Positions 1-8,397 of a stretch of DNA of 64,000 nt are shown in pieces. The stretch lies in assembly GCF_903064525.1 (NCBI RefSeq), contig NZ_LR797830.1, forward strand, positions 744,001 through 808,000, written 5' to 3'. The position numbers and the translations under genes are program-made. The number at the start of each line of letters is the position of its first letter. Position 1 is the first letter of the stretch. This DNA comes from Methylacidimicrobium sp. AP8 (lineage in GTDB: Bacteria > Verrucomicrobiota > Verrucomicrobiia > Methylacidiphilales > Methylacidiphilaceae). A model generated the notes under the pieces. That model saw nothing but the letters and a program-made list of their open reading frames with translations. It was not told the DNA's origin and did no database searches.

Positions 1-1436
1 TAGGCGATCTCTCCCTCCAAGGGGAGCAGCCGGGGATCGCCTTCGAGGCGTTCGAACAGTGCCTCTCGCTCAACCCGCCCGCAGCCGCGGCCGCCGAAGC
101 GGCGTACGGTAGGCTGGTCGCCCAGGCGGCGCTCAACCAGAAGGGAGTTCTCGAGGAGGCAAACGCCTATTTGGATCAGTTCGGCCCGTCCAGCCCGTAC
201 GCGGCCCGCGTCCGCTTCATTCAGGCCCAGGCGCTTTCGGCGCGGGGCCGCTTCGCCGACGCGCTCCCGATCTGGGAAGGGCTCGTATCGCAAAAGCCCT
301 CCGGGGTCTCCCGCTCCACAGCGTTGCTGGGCCTGGGACGCGCGTATTTGGAGTGCGGGAGGTGGAAGGATGCGGCCGAAACCTTGGAGCGCCTCGGAGC
401 GGAATGCCCGGATGCCCCCGACCTGTTGACCGCGCGGATGACGGAAGGAGCGGCTTGGGACAAAGCAGGAAACGTCTCCAAGGCGCTCGAAGCCTGGAAG
501 CAGGCGCTTGCCCTTGCGCCCCGCGGCAGCCCCGAGCGGGAAGCTGCGTTGGGCCAGGTGGCGCTGCTCGCCCGGCAGATGAAGCAGCCCAAGGAGATGG
601 AGCAGGCCTTGCGGGCCATGGTCGAGGAGTATCCGAAGGCGAAGCTCCGTCCGCTCGGCTGCCTGCTGCTCGGCAAGGCGGAGCTTGAGGAGAAGAAATA
701 CGCCGAGGCGGAAAAGCATCTTTTGGAGGCGAGGGAAGGCGAGCCGGCGCAGTTCTTCGGCCCGGCGACCACGATGCTGGTCTGGGTCGCCTACAGCGAA
801 AAAAATCTGGAAAAAACGAGCCGGTATTTGGGAGAGCTCGAAGAGAAGGCTCCGGATGCCGCCGCTCAGATCCCGGCTGCGCTCTACTACTGGGTCGGGG
901 TCTCCTGGGCCAAGGAGAACCGGTTGCTTCTGGCGAAGAACGCGCTCCAGAAGGTTTGCTCGCGAAAGGACGCGGGCCGCTATCTGGCGTCGGCGTATTG
1001 GGAATTGGCCGAAGTCGAACGGAAGCTCCACGAATGGTCCGATGCCGTGGCCTGCTACCGGGAATTCCGAAAGCTCGATCCCGGGGCTGCGGATAACAGC
1101 CCGGTTCTTCTGGGAATTGCGGAGGCCGAGACCGGAGTGGGTGACTATGCGGAGGCGCAAAAACACCTGGAGCAGGTGCTCCTGCAAGAACCCGAGGGGC
1201 GCAGGAACGCCGAAGCGCGGATGCTGCTCGGAAACCTCTATTGGGCCCAGAAAAACTACGCGGAAGCCGCCAAGACCTACAGCACGCTAAGCCTCATCTA
1301 CCAGGACAACGAGATCACGCCGCGCGCCATGGACAAAGCCGCGTCGAGCTTCGCCCGCTGCGGAAACGAGGAGCAAGCGGCCGATTGGCGGAGGCGGCTG
1401 AAGGAAAAATACCCGGACTTTAAGCCCGATGCCTGA
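1..1436 (+). CDS. TPR-repeat protein, 5' end outside window
   Basis: The reading frame is open from base 3 to the TGA at 1434-1436, so this gene enters from the left. An internal TTG at 171 is not the real start. The product is a chain of degenerate tetratricopeptide helices of about 34-40 residues, with recurring A-L-x-x-G and Y-x-x-A-x-x patterns (for example YAEAEKHLLEA and YAEAAKTYSTL). TPR solenoids bind protein partners, often in envelope or secretion assemblies. No catalytic motif is seen. The stop overlaps the start of the next gene by 8 bases, so the two are probably co-translated, which suggests that this protein serves the same envelope process as the downstream OmpA-type protein. 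The TPR call is firm; the partner is inferred. Confidence 0.85.
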   Translation, partial: GDLSLQGEQPGIAFEAFEQCLSLNPPAAAAAEAAYGRLVAQAALNQKGVLEEANAYLDQFGPSSPYAARVRFIQAQALSARGRFADALPIWEGLVSQKPSGVSRSTALLGLGRAYLECGRWKDAAETLERLGAECPDAPDLLTARMTEGAAWDKAGNVSKALEAWKQALALAPRGSPEREAALGQVALLARQMKQPKEMEQALRAMVEEYPKAKLRPLGCLLLGKAELEEKKYAEAEKHLLEAREGEPAQFFGPATTMLVWVAYSEKNLEKTSRYLGELEEKAPDAAAQIPAALYYWVGVSWAKENRLLLAKNALQKVCSRKDAGRYLASAYWELAEVERKLHEWSDAVACYREFRKLDPGAADNSPVLLGIAEAETGVGDYAEAQKHLEQVLLQEPEGRRNAEARMLLGNLYWAQKNYAEAAKTYSTLSLIYQDNEITPRAMDKAASSFARCGNEEQAADWRRRLKEKYPDFKPDA

Positions 1437-2448
1437 ATCCACTCTCGACTCCCGGGAGCGGCGGGGGAAGATCGCCCTCGCCGCGCTTCTCCTTTCCCTG
1501 TTCGTTCATGCCGCCGTCCTGGGTGTCGTGGGTCCGCTTCCGGTGAGGGGGCGGATGGTGCTCGCCTCCCAAGTCAAAGAGATGTCGCGCACCTTCCATC
1601 TGCGCCGGGCGGAGTTGCCGAGCTCCCTTTTCCAGGCGCGTGCCCAATCGAGCACGCCCACGACGGCTCCGGTCCCCGACTTGGAGGTTCCCAAGGAGGT
1701 CAAGGGGGAGGAAGCTATCGTGCAAAAGCTGGCCCAGCAAAATCCGGTCCGGGTGCCGCTCTCCGACACGATTCCCGGAGGGGCTCCCGAGGTGGCGGTA
1801 CTGGCTCCGACCCCGCCGAGCGAGACGAGCCCTTATGCGCCGGACCTGCAGGCGGAGGTGGAAAATGCGACCTCGCGGACCAACGTCGGTCCTGCGGTCC
1901 TGGGCACGCCGAGCGACGCCATTGTGCTCCCTTCGGGGATCGGGCCGGATCCGCGATCCGGCGCAAGTGCGGCGGGGCAGGCGGGCACCCATCCGGAAGA
2001 AGCCGCCGGCGGGGAGGGCCTGCCGGGAGCCGATGAGATCCAGAGCCAATTTCGCGCGGCCGGCAACTTCGATCCGCGCATTCCCCAGCCGATCATGGTG
2101 CGGCTTCCCAGCGATATCCTCTTCGATTTCGACTCCTACCAGCTCCGTCCGGACGCGGAGCCGCTTCTGGTGCAGGTAGCCGACATTTTGAAGCGCTTCG
2201 GTCGCGCCGATGTCGAAATCGGAGGCCACACCGACACGTTCGGCGATGATCAGTACAACCAGAGATTGAGCCAGCTTCGGGCCGAAGCCGTCCAGCGCTG
2301 GTTCGAGCAGCGCCTACCGGGAGACCATCTCTCCTTCCATGCTACCGGCTACGGACGCAGCAAGCCGATCGTCAATCCGCGCGGATCGATCGAGGAGCAG
2401 GCAAAGAACCGGCGGGTCGAAATCGTGATCCGCGCCCTCTCTCAGTAA
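1429..2448 (+). CDS. OmpA-family peptidoglycan-binding envelope protein
   Basis: The 339-residue product has a short cytoplasmic start, one membrane segment at about residues 14-34 (LAALLLSLFVHAAVLGVV), a long Pro/Ala-rich periplasmic linker, and a C-terminal OmpA domain from about residue 225. That domain shows the family motifs DILFDFDSYQLRPDA, GGHTDTFGDDQYNQRLSQLRA and NRRVEIVI, including the Asp and Arg that in the family contact diaminopimelate. The N-terminal anchor in place of a beta-barrel, together with a TonB-like layout, suggests an inner-membrane protein reaching to peptidoglycan. It overlaps the TPR gene by 8 bases. The OmpA domain is certain; the cellular role is not known. Confidence 0.9.
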   Translation: MPESTLDSRERRGKIALAALLLSLFVHAAVLGVVGPLPVRGRMVLASQVKEMSRTFHLRRAELPSSLFQARAQSSTPTTAPVPDLEVPKEVKGEEAIVQKLAQQNPVRVPLSDTIPGGAPEVAVLAPTPPSETSPYAPDLQAEVENATSRTNVGPAVLGTPSDAIVLPSGIGPDPRSGASAAGQAGTHPEEAAGGEGLPGADEIQSQFRAAGNFDPRIPQPIMVRLPSDILFDFDSYQLRPDAEPLLVQVADILKRFGRADVEIGGHTDTFGDDQYNQRLSQLRAEAVQRWFEQRLPGDHLSFHATGYGRSKPIVNPRGSIEEQAKNRRVEIVIRALSQ

Positions 2449-2517
2449 ACGGCGGTCCCCCTCCTCCGCCCCGGCAACGGGAGCGGCGCATATCCGGCGA
2501 AGGTCAACGAAGTCAAC

Positions 2518-2693
2518 GGCCATTTCTCACAAATTTCGTAGCCGAGGCGCCGCAAACGGGCTTGGGTGCGAGGCGGGCGCAGGTTTTCCACCGGAGCTGT
2601 ATGAAGACATACTGCGAGGATGGAAAACCAAGCGGGAGCGAAGCAGACGAGCCCGTTTTGCAAGCCGTAGGAGAAAGCTTGTGAGAAATGGCC
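2518..2693. repeat. 176-bp palindromic MITE/REP-like element, copy 1
   Basis: The ends form an inverted repeat, GGCCATTTCTCACAA at the left and its complement at the right. Inside are nested inverted arms, GGTTTTCCA with TGGAAAACC and a CAAACGGGCT-type arm with AGCCCGTTTTG, so the whole element can fold as one long hairpin. A second copy, with only a few differences, lies at 58244-58419. Both end one or two bases beyond the stop codon of a minus-strand gene. It has no protein coding of its own. It could be a non-autonomous transposon or a transcript 3'-end structure. Confidence 0.8.
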
Positions 2694-2694
2694 G

Positions 2695-3090
2695 TCAAGC
2701 TCGCGAAGCCGCCTCCAGCTGCGCGTGGATGGCTTTCGTCAGCGGAGCGTTCACGCGCCACCCCCCCGGCACATGGATGATGGCGCCGTCGTAGCTCTGC
2801 TGAAAGATCCGGCCGTTTTGAAACCGGACCGTCACCGTGACGTGGACCCCCGCTTCCTCTTGATTGGTCCAAGGATTGATCGTGGGCATCTCCACCTCGT
2901 TGACGGTGACCTGGTCCTGGACGATCCGATATTTCCTCTTGGCTTCCGGCGAGAAGACGTCCTGTTCGAAGGCCTTCAGGGCGTTTTTCTTTCCCGGTCC
3001 GGTCAACGAGCCGTACTGCCAGAGGTAGACCGCCTGGTCGCATCCCGCGAAGAAGGGGACGAGCAAGAGAAGAAAGAGGTTGCGTCGCAT
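2695..3090 (-). CDS. Small predicted lipoprotein
   Basis: The 131-residue product starts MRRNLFLLLLVPFFAGC, a type II signal peptide with a lipobox (FAGC) and Cys at residue 17, so it should be lipidated and anchored in the envelope. The mature part is mixed alpha/beta with a VHVTVTVRFQNG strand region; I do not recognise a family. The same frame is open further upstream, but the signal peptide fixes the ATG at 3088-3090. The stop codon touches the palindromic element at 2518-2693. It stands alone between ompA and malQ. Confidence 0.75.
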   Translation of the reverse strand: MRRNLFLLLLVPFFAGCDQAVYLWQYGSLTGPGKKNALKAFEQDVFSPEAKRKYRIVQDQVTVNEVEMPTINPWTNQEEAGVHVTVTVRFQNGRIFQQSYDGAIIHVPGGWRVNAPLTKAIHAQLEAASRA

Positions 3091-3191
3091 ACAACCTTCT
3101 ATTCTGCCGGAAATTCGGAAAAAAGGCGAGCCTCTTGGGCCGCTAGGAGCGGGAACGGCGCGGGCTGCCGATTCGGCCCGAACGCGCAGGC

Positions 3192-4886
3192 TTAGCCGCT
3201 CGACCGGCCGGGCAGGCGCCCGCTGGCAGCCAACAGGGAGCGGATCGAGGAGAGCAGCTCGGCGAACGGAGATCGGCTCCGACAATCCGCCAGGGAGAGC
3301 GGAAGGCGGGCGATCCAGTTGCGATCGGCGCCGGGCTGGTTGAAGCGGGTTTCGATGCCGAGGAGATCGCTGACCAAGATCGATGCCATCCAGCTCGGCG
3401 CCTCCAGCAGGACCTGGAGCATGCGCAGGTGGAGATCCCGGGAAAACTCCCGCGGAGGGGTTTCCGGATTCCAAGAGAGGAAGCGCATGAGCCGTTGCAG
3501 CTCGAGCCAGGCGTCATGGCCGTCCGGGCCCTGCCAGCGCTCGAGCAGGTCTCGATAAAGGCAGGCGATCGGCGGGTGGTCGTGGGTCGCGTAGGTCGCG
3601 ACGCTCAGGTGGGGATAGGAGGAAGCGGGCAAGTAGGACTGGTCGGCGGCCCGTTCGAACATGGGAATCTTGAAGCCGGGAAGGCCAAGCTTGCTCAAGG
3701 CCGGGCGCACGTACGGAGGAACGAACCCGAGGTCCTCCGCCACCACCGCGGCATCCCCGGTCTCGCTGAGGAGCCGGCTCAGCAGCCAGACCCCGCGCGC
3801 CTCGTTGCGGGCGGCATCCTCGGGGTTCTCGTCGGATGCCGGGATGAAATGCGGCAACCGCCCGCCGGTCCGCGTCCGGGCCTCTTCCGGGGTGAGCGGG
3901 AGAAAGTCCGCGTTTTCCTCCGGTTTCCACGGAAAGGCGTAGATCCGGAAAAATCCGAGCACATGGTCGATGCGGAAGCCGTGAAAGATCTCCAGCGTCC
4001 GCGCAATCCGATGCCTCCACCAAGCGAAGTTCTCCGCTTCGTGCCTCTCCCAGACGTAGAGAGGAATTCCCCAGTTCTGGCCCCACTTTTGGATGAACGG
4101 ATCGGACTGAAAGAACTTTTCCGGAGGCGCCCCTCCGCACCAGCTCGTGTCGAAGAGCGGCGGGTTGGTCCAGACGTCCGAGCCGTAGCGGCTGATCCCG
4201 AAGGGGATGTCTCCCATCAGCCGCACCCCGCGGCTGTCCGCGTAGGACCGGACCGCCTTCCATTGCCGGTGGCCGACCCACTGGACGAAGGAATAAAAGG
4301 CGCGTCTCCGTAAAAGCTGGCGCGGCCGTGTCTTGCGCAGCCAGGCGAGGCTGCTCCGATAGTGGACGAGTTCCGCCGGCCACCGATCCCAGCGCGGATC
4401 TCCTCCCTGCTGCTCCAACAGGGCCCGGAAGAGAGAATACCCCTTGAGCCAAGGGGCGTGTCGCCGGCAAAAGACCTGAAACTCCTTCCAAGCGGGGGAC
4501 CGCCGATCGGAGAAGCGCGCATAGGCTTGTTCCAGGAGCATCCGCTTCCGCTCCTTGACTCGCGGATAGTCGATGAGCTCCTGGCTCGATCCCTCTTCCG
4601 ACCACTCCTTCGGGATATCTTCGCGTTCCAAGCCGGGCACCTCTTCGGGCTCCAAGGTGAGGAGGGACGGCTCGAGGGCGATCGAGCTGATCGCGTTGTA
4701 GGGGCTGTTATCGCCGCTCGTCTCGTTGATGGGAAGGAGCTGGAGCCAGCGGATGCCGAGCTCCGCGCAAAAGTCGATCGCATCCCGCACCGCCCGAGTG
4801 TCCCCGATGCCGAGATCCCCCGGTCGCCGCAGAGCGGAGACGGGGGTCAGCAGGCCGGCGACTCGTTCCGAAGGGTTGATGCGCAC
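3192..4886 (-). CDS. malQ: 4-alpha-glucanotransferase (amylomaltase, GH77)
   Basis: The 564-residue protein matches GH77 along its length. It transfers alpha-1,4-glucan segments between maltooligosaccharides in the cytoplasm, acting in glycogen or maltodextrin turnover. The family signature GDNSPYNAISSIALEP is at about residues 58-73. The catalytic nucleophile is Asp307 in FRIDHVLGFFRIYAFP, the acid/base is Glu384 in VVAEDLGFVPP, and the third acid is Asp436 in YATHDHPP. The length is normal for bacterial MalQ. The start overlaps the end of the upstream methyltransferase gene by 40 bases, so the two are probably transcribed together. No other maltose genes are nearby. Confidence 0.96.
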   Translation of the reverse strand: MRINPSERVAGLLTPVSALRRPGDLGIGDTRAVRDAIDFCAELGIRWLQLLPINETSGDNSPYNAISSIALEPSLLTLEPEEVPGLEREDIPKEWSEEGSSQELIDYPRVKERKRMLLEQAYARFSDRRSPAWKEFQVFCRRHAPWLKGYSLFRALLEQQGGDPRWDRWPAELVHYRSSLAWLRKTRPRQLLRRRAFYSFVQWVGHRQWKAVRSYADSRGVRLMGDIPFGISRYGSDVWTNPPLFDTSWCGGAPPEKFFQSDPFIQKWGQNWGIPLYVWERHEAENFAWWRHRIARTLEIFHGFRIDHVLGFFRIYAFPWKPEENADFLPLTPEEARTRTGGRLPHFIPASDENPEDAARNEARGVWLLSRLLSETGDAAVVAEDLGFVPPYVRPALSKLGLPGFKIPMFERAADQSYLPASSYPHLSVATYATHDHPPIACLYRDLLERWQGPDGHDAWLELQRLMRFLSWNPETPPREFSRDLHLRMLQVLLEAPSWMASILVSDLLGIETRFNQPGADRNWIARLPLSLADCRSRSPFAELLSSIRSLLAASGRLPGRSSG

Positions 4887-6094
4887 GCCCTATTGGTAGC
4901 CGCCGATCGGGCCGGAGCACAAGAACCAAGCGCGGCCGACCCGATCCCGGCAAAGCGCAGGCAGGAGAGAGCGGAAGCGTCCTCGATTCCCTTGCTCTGG
5001 ACGAGCACGCGATGGGTCCTTCCGAGAAACTCCGGATGGGCGAGGGTCTGAAATCCTCCGGCGCTCAACCCTTCGGGCATCCCGCCTCCGGATTGTTCGG
5101 CCAGGGCGGAAAGAATCCCGACGAAGAAATGGTGCTGATCGATCAGCGCCCAATTGCGCAATCCGACTTCGCAGCCGCACTGCGCCAGCATTCCGAAGTC
5201 GACGTGGGCGGTGAGATCCTGCTCGCCGGGACGGGCGAGGAGTGCTTCCTCGCGTCGGTGGCGCCGGTAAGCGCGCAGCGTGCCGCCGGCCCTCTCGGGA
5301 GAAAAGCGCTCCTCGGGAGTCAAGCCATAGTCGAAGGTGAAGACCATGCCGCGGTCGAGCAGGTCGGCCACTCGCCGCAGCCAAGGTCCGACAGCGGGGC
5401 TCCACTCGAAGACCCAGCCTTCCGGAAGATCGAGCATCGGCCGCGCGAGCGGGTCGGCCGGCCGGTTTCCGTCGCTCAAGGGCCGCTCCACAAGGCGGAA
5501 GCGCCCCTCCGCATCCAGGCATACATAGCTTTCCGTCCAGCCGGCCCCCCGGCGCACGAGCCGGCGGACGGGGAAGCTGTCGACTAGCTCATTGGAAAAG
5601 AAGATGCCGGTGATTCTTTCGGTTTCCCCCCAGGATTGGAGCCAGCGGAACCGATCCGCGAATCCGGCCCGGCGCACGCGCTCCTGCTGCTCTTGGCGCG
5701 AACGAACCTGCGGCTCGACGATCGTATAGCGGATCCGGCGGGCCAGCTCCGGGTTTTGGTGCCGCAGCCAATCGAAGAGATCGCAGGCGAGCCAACCCGA
5801 GCCCGCCCCCTGCTCCCAGATCTCCATCGCTTCCGGCCTTCCCAGCAAGGACCAAACCTCCGCGACCGTCTGGGCAAAGAGCCGGCCGAAGGCGGGCCCG
5901 GAGCTTGGACCGGTGTAGTAGTCTCCGCCTTTCCCGATCCGCCGGGAAGGGGCCTGCGCATAATAGCCGTGCTGCGGGTGATAGAGGGCGATTTCCATGA
6001 AGCGGTCAAACGGCATGGGGCCCTCGCGCGCCAGGAGCTCGCGGAGCAGCAGGGCAAGCGGAGTCCCGCCTTCGGGAGTCGGCCGGTCCTTCAT
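4847..6094 (-). CDS. MidA/NDUFAF7-type SAM-dependent methyltransferase (DUF185)
   Basis: The 415-residue protein has the DUF185 hallmarks: an N-terminal FDRFMEIALYHPQHGYY segment, GGDYYTGPSSGPAFG, then the SAM-binding glycine motif EQGAGSG at residues 94-100, and a later FDYG motif followed by GTLRAYRRH. The eukaryotic relative NDUFAF7 methylates an arginine of respiratory complex I during assembly. Bacterial members are assumed to be protein arginine methyltransferases, but the substrate is unproven. It overlaps malQ downstream by 40 bases and follows the CbpM-like gene with a 4-base overlap, so it belongs to the same minus-strand transcript as the chaperone pair. Confidence 0.88.
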   Translation of the reverse strand: MKDRPTPEGGTPLALLLRELLAREGPMPFDRFMEIALYHPQHGYYAQAPSRRIGKGGDYYTGPSSGPAFGRLFAQTVAEVWSLLGRPEAMEIWEQGAGSGWLACDLFDWLRHQNPELARRIRYTIVEPQVRSRQEQQERVRRAGFADRFRWLQSWGETERITGIFFSNELVDSFPVRRLVRRGAGWTESYVCLDAEGRFRLVERPLSDGNRPADPLARPMLDLPEGWVFEWSPAVGPWLRRVADLLDRGMVFTFDYGLTPEERFSPERAGGTLRAYRRHRREEALLARPGEQDLTAHVDFGMLAQCGCEVGLRNWALIDQHHFFVGILSALAEQSGGGMPEGLSAGGFQTLAHPEFLGRTHRVLVQSKGIEDASALSCLRFAGIGSAALGSCAPARSAATNRACASTLRNESPAC

Positions 6095-6387
6095 GCTTCC
6101 GGCGGGCGCAAGGCCCGGGAGAGAAGCCGGAGAGCTCTCAGGGAGAGGCCGTAATCCCTTCGGAGCTGCTCGAGCCGCTTGAGCAGGTAGAGCGCGTCAT
6201 CATCGAACCGGGGGCCCTCCGCTTCTTCCTCCAGCGCGCGAAGCAGACCGAGCCTCCAGTAGCAGAGAACCATCTCCGGATGCACCTTGGCCAGCTCCGC
6301 CATCGAGAAGGCGGAATATGTCGGGCGGGAGCTGGTGTAGAGAACGAGTTCGAACGACCGTGCGGGATCCCTTTCGGACGACACCAT
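6091..6387 (-). CDS. CbpM-like MerR-type chaperone modulator
   Basis: This is a 98-residue protein lying directly downstream of a CbpA-like gene, the usual place of cbpM. It shows a MerR-like winged-helix start (YSAFSMAELAKVHPEMVLCYWRLGLL) and a C-terminal helix pair (RLEQLRRDYGLSLRALRLL), the layout of CbpM proteins, which bind the J-domain of CbpA and inhibit it. The gap to cbpA is 26 bases. The family assignment rests on length, neighbour and helix pattern. A free-standing MerR-type regulator is the alternative. Confidence 0.7.
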   Translation of the reverse strand: MVSSERDPARSFELVLYTSSRPTYSAFSMAELAKVHPEMVLCYWRLGLLRALEEEAEGPRFDDDALYLLKRLEQLRRDYGLSLRALRLLSRALRPPEA

Positions 6388-6413
6388 GGCCCATTCTCCC
6401 TATTGCGCGGTTT

Positions 6414-7379
6414 TTAGCGGCCCTTGTTCGCCTCCGGGCGAGAGGCCCGAGCCAGCCTTTCCCAAAGTTCCTTCTCTTCGGCCGTGGACGCTTTCGGCAT
6501 GCGGATCGTCAGCGTCACGTAGAGATCTCCCCGGCCACCCTGCTCTCGCGGCATGCCGAGCCCGGCCAATCGGAACTTTTGCCCCGAGCTCGATCCAGGG
6601 GGGATCCGCAGCCGAACCTTGCCCGTCAGCGTCGGAATTTCGACCTGCGTGCCGAGGGCGGCCGACCAGGGAGGTAGCTCGAGATCGTAGAAAAGGTCGC
6701 TCCCCTCGACGCGGAAATAGGGATGGCGGGCGTACCGGATCCGGAGGAAAAGGTCGCCCGGGCGCCCGCCGGGAGGACCCGGTTGCCCCTGGCCGGCCAG
6801 CCGAATCCGCTGTCCCTCGCGGACTCCGGCCGGAATCGATACCTGGTAGGTCTGCGTCCGGTAGCCCGGCAGGCCCGGCTCCTGCCGCCGGACAGTGATC
6901 TCCTTGGTTGTGCCTTGCAACGCCTCCTCGAGCGTGATGGCCAAATCGGCTTCGACGTCGGCGCCCGTGCGCGGGGCGCCCATGCCCGAGGTGCGGCGGC
7001 GTCCGAAGAGAGAGCCCAGGCCGCCTCCGTCCGAAAAGAAGGCTTCGAAGAAGTCGCTGAAGCCCGTCCCTCCGACGTGGAACGCGAACTCTTCGGGGGT
7101 TTCGGCCCAGCGATCGGTCCTCCATTGCGGCGGCGGTCGGAATTCCTGACCCTCCTGCCATGCGGTGCCGAGCTGGTCGTAGCGTTTCCTCTTCTCGGGG
7201 TCGCCCAGAACCTCGTAGGCTTCGTTGATCTCCCGGAATTTGGCCTCGGCTTGCTTCTTATCCTTGGCCACATCCGGGTGGTATTGACGGGCCAGCTTGC
7301 GAAACGCGGAACGGATTTCGTCGGCCGAAGCGCTCCGCGGCACGCCCAGGATCTTGTAATAATCGCGAAACTCCATCAT
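6414..7379 (-). CDS. cbpA: CbpA-type DnaJ co-chaperone
   Basis: The 321-residue protein has an N-terminal J-domain (residues 5-70) with the HPD triad at 34-36, which stimulates DnaK ATPase. A Gly/Phe-containing linker follows, then two DnaJ C-terminal substrate-binding domains ([12 protein letters not shown], then [18 protein letters not shown] and [11 protein letters not shown]). The Cys-rich zinc domain of true DnaJ is absent, so it is a type II, CbpA-like co-chaperone. The following small gene encodes a CbpM-like modulator. It starts at ATG 7377-7379 and is divergent from the glycosylase gene at 7424. Confidence 0.93.
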   Translation of the reverse strand: MMEFRDYYKILGVPRSASADEIRSAFRKLARQYHPDVAKDKKQAEAKFREINEAYEVLGDPEKRKRYDQLGTAWQEGQEFRPPPQWRTDRWAETPEEFAFHVGGTGFSDFFEAFFSDGGGLGSLFGRRRTSGMGAPRTGADVEADLAITLEEALQGTTKEITVRRQEPGLPGYRTQTYQVSIPAGVREGQRIRLAGQGQPGPPGGRPGDLFLRIRYARHPYFRVEGSDLFYDLELPPWSAALGTQVEIPTLTGKVRLRIPPGSSSGQKFRLAGLGMPREQGGRGDLYVTLTIRMPKASTAEEKELWERLARASRPEANKGR

Positions 7380-7423
7380 TTCCCCTTACGTTCGGATCGA
7401 TAACAATAAGCCTAAAAACCGGC

Positions 7424-8356
7424 TTGCGCCCAATCGAGAAAACATCGGCGGCTCCCGGCTGGAGGGACCTCGGGACGATCTCCCGCTCCGAGATCGATTG
7501 CGAGCGCTCCCTGTCCTGCGGGCAGACGTTTTCCTGGGGCCGGTTGCGCGACGGCTCGTGGATCGGGGTGGTCGGCTCCGCCGCCTATCGCATCACTCCC
7601 GTAGGCGGGGGCTACGCGATCGCAGGCCTCCGCGGCAGCCGGCGGGCCCTCCTCGACTATCTCTCGCTCTCCCTCGACTGGGGCGCGGTCGTCCGCAGCC
7701 TTCCCGCCGACCCGGCGATGGCCGCCGCCCGGGACGCGGGCGAGGGGATCCGCATCTTCGCCCAGGATCCCTGGGAAACGCTGGCGAGCTTTCTCTGCTC
7801 GCCGGTCAAGCCGATCCCGGAGATCCGCCGGATCGCCTGGGCGCTCCGGGCGGAGTGGGGGAGCCCTATAGCCGGTAGCCCGCTTCGGACCTTCCCGTCG
7901 CCCGAAGCGCTCGCTTCCGCCCCGCGGGAAAAGCTTCTGGCCTGCCGCCTGGGCTTCCGCGCCGGACCGCTCCAGGCGACCGCCCGGCTTCTCGCCAAAG
8001 ACCCGGGCTTCTTCGCTCGCCTCCGGACCCGGCCGACCTCCGAAGCCCGCGCCCGTCTCTGCGAGCTTCCCGGCGTGGGGCGGAAGATCGCCGACTGCGT
8101 TCTCCTCTTCGGCCTCGGCAGGCACGAGTCGTTTCCGATCGACGTCTGGATGGAGAGGCTTCTCCGGAAGCTCTACTTCGGCGGCCGGAGGCGGGTTCCG
8201 GCCCGCGAGATCGCCGAATTCGCCTCCGCGCATTTCGGCCCGTGGGCGGGCTACGCGCAGCAGCTTCTCTATTTCTGGTATCGGCGGGCGTCGGGCCGAA
8301 ACCCCGCGCGCGAGCTCGATCTGCGTCCCGAAGAAGAGGCGCGGCTCGGCCTTTAG
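7424..8356 (+). CDS. ogg: OGG1-like 8-oxoguanine DNA glycosylase/AP lyase
   Basis: The 310-residue HhH-GPD protein is of the OGG1 class, which removes 8-oxoguanine opposite C and then cleaves the abasic strand. The N-terminal CGQTFSWGRL motif is typical of OGG1. The hairpin-helix-hairpin LCELPGVGRKIADCVLL carries the Schiff-base lysine K221, and the catalytic aspartate is D240 in FPIDVWMERL. Most bacteria use MutM for this task, so an OGG1 form is less common. No ATG is available at the 5' end; the TTG at 7424 is the first start codon and leaves a complete domain, but the start is uncertain. It is divergent from cbpA. Confidence 0.87.
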   Translation: MRPIEKTSAAPGWRDLGTISRSEIDCERSLSCGQTFSWGRLRDGSWIGVVGSAAYRITPVGGGYAIAGLRGSRRALLDYLSLSLDWGAVVRSLPADPAMAAARDAGEGIRIFAQDPWETLASFLCSPVKPIPEIRRIAWALRAEWGSPIAGSPLRTFPSPEALASAPREKLLACRLGFRAGPLQATARLLAKDPGFFARLRTRPTSEARARLCELPGVGRKIADCVLLFGLGRHESFPIDVWMERLLRKLYFGGRRRVPAREIAEFASAHFGPWAGYAQQLLYFWYRRASGRNPARELDLRPEEEARLGL

Positions 8357-8397
8357 CCGGCCTCCCGTTCCGGGATTTCGGGCCCGAGGCGGAGCGT

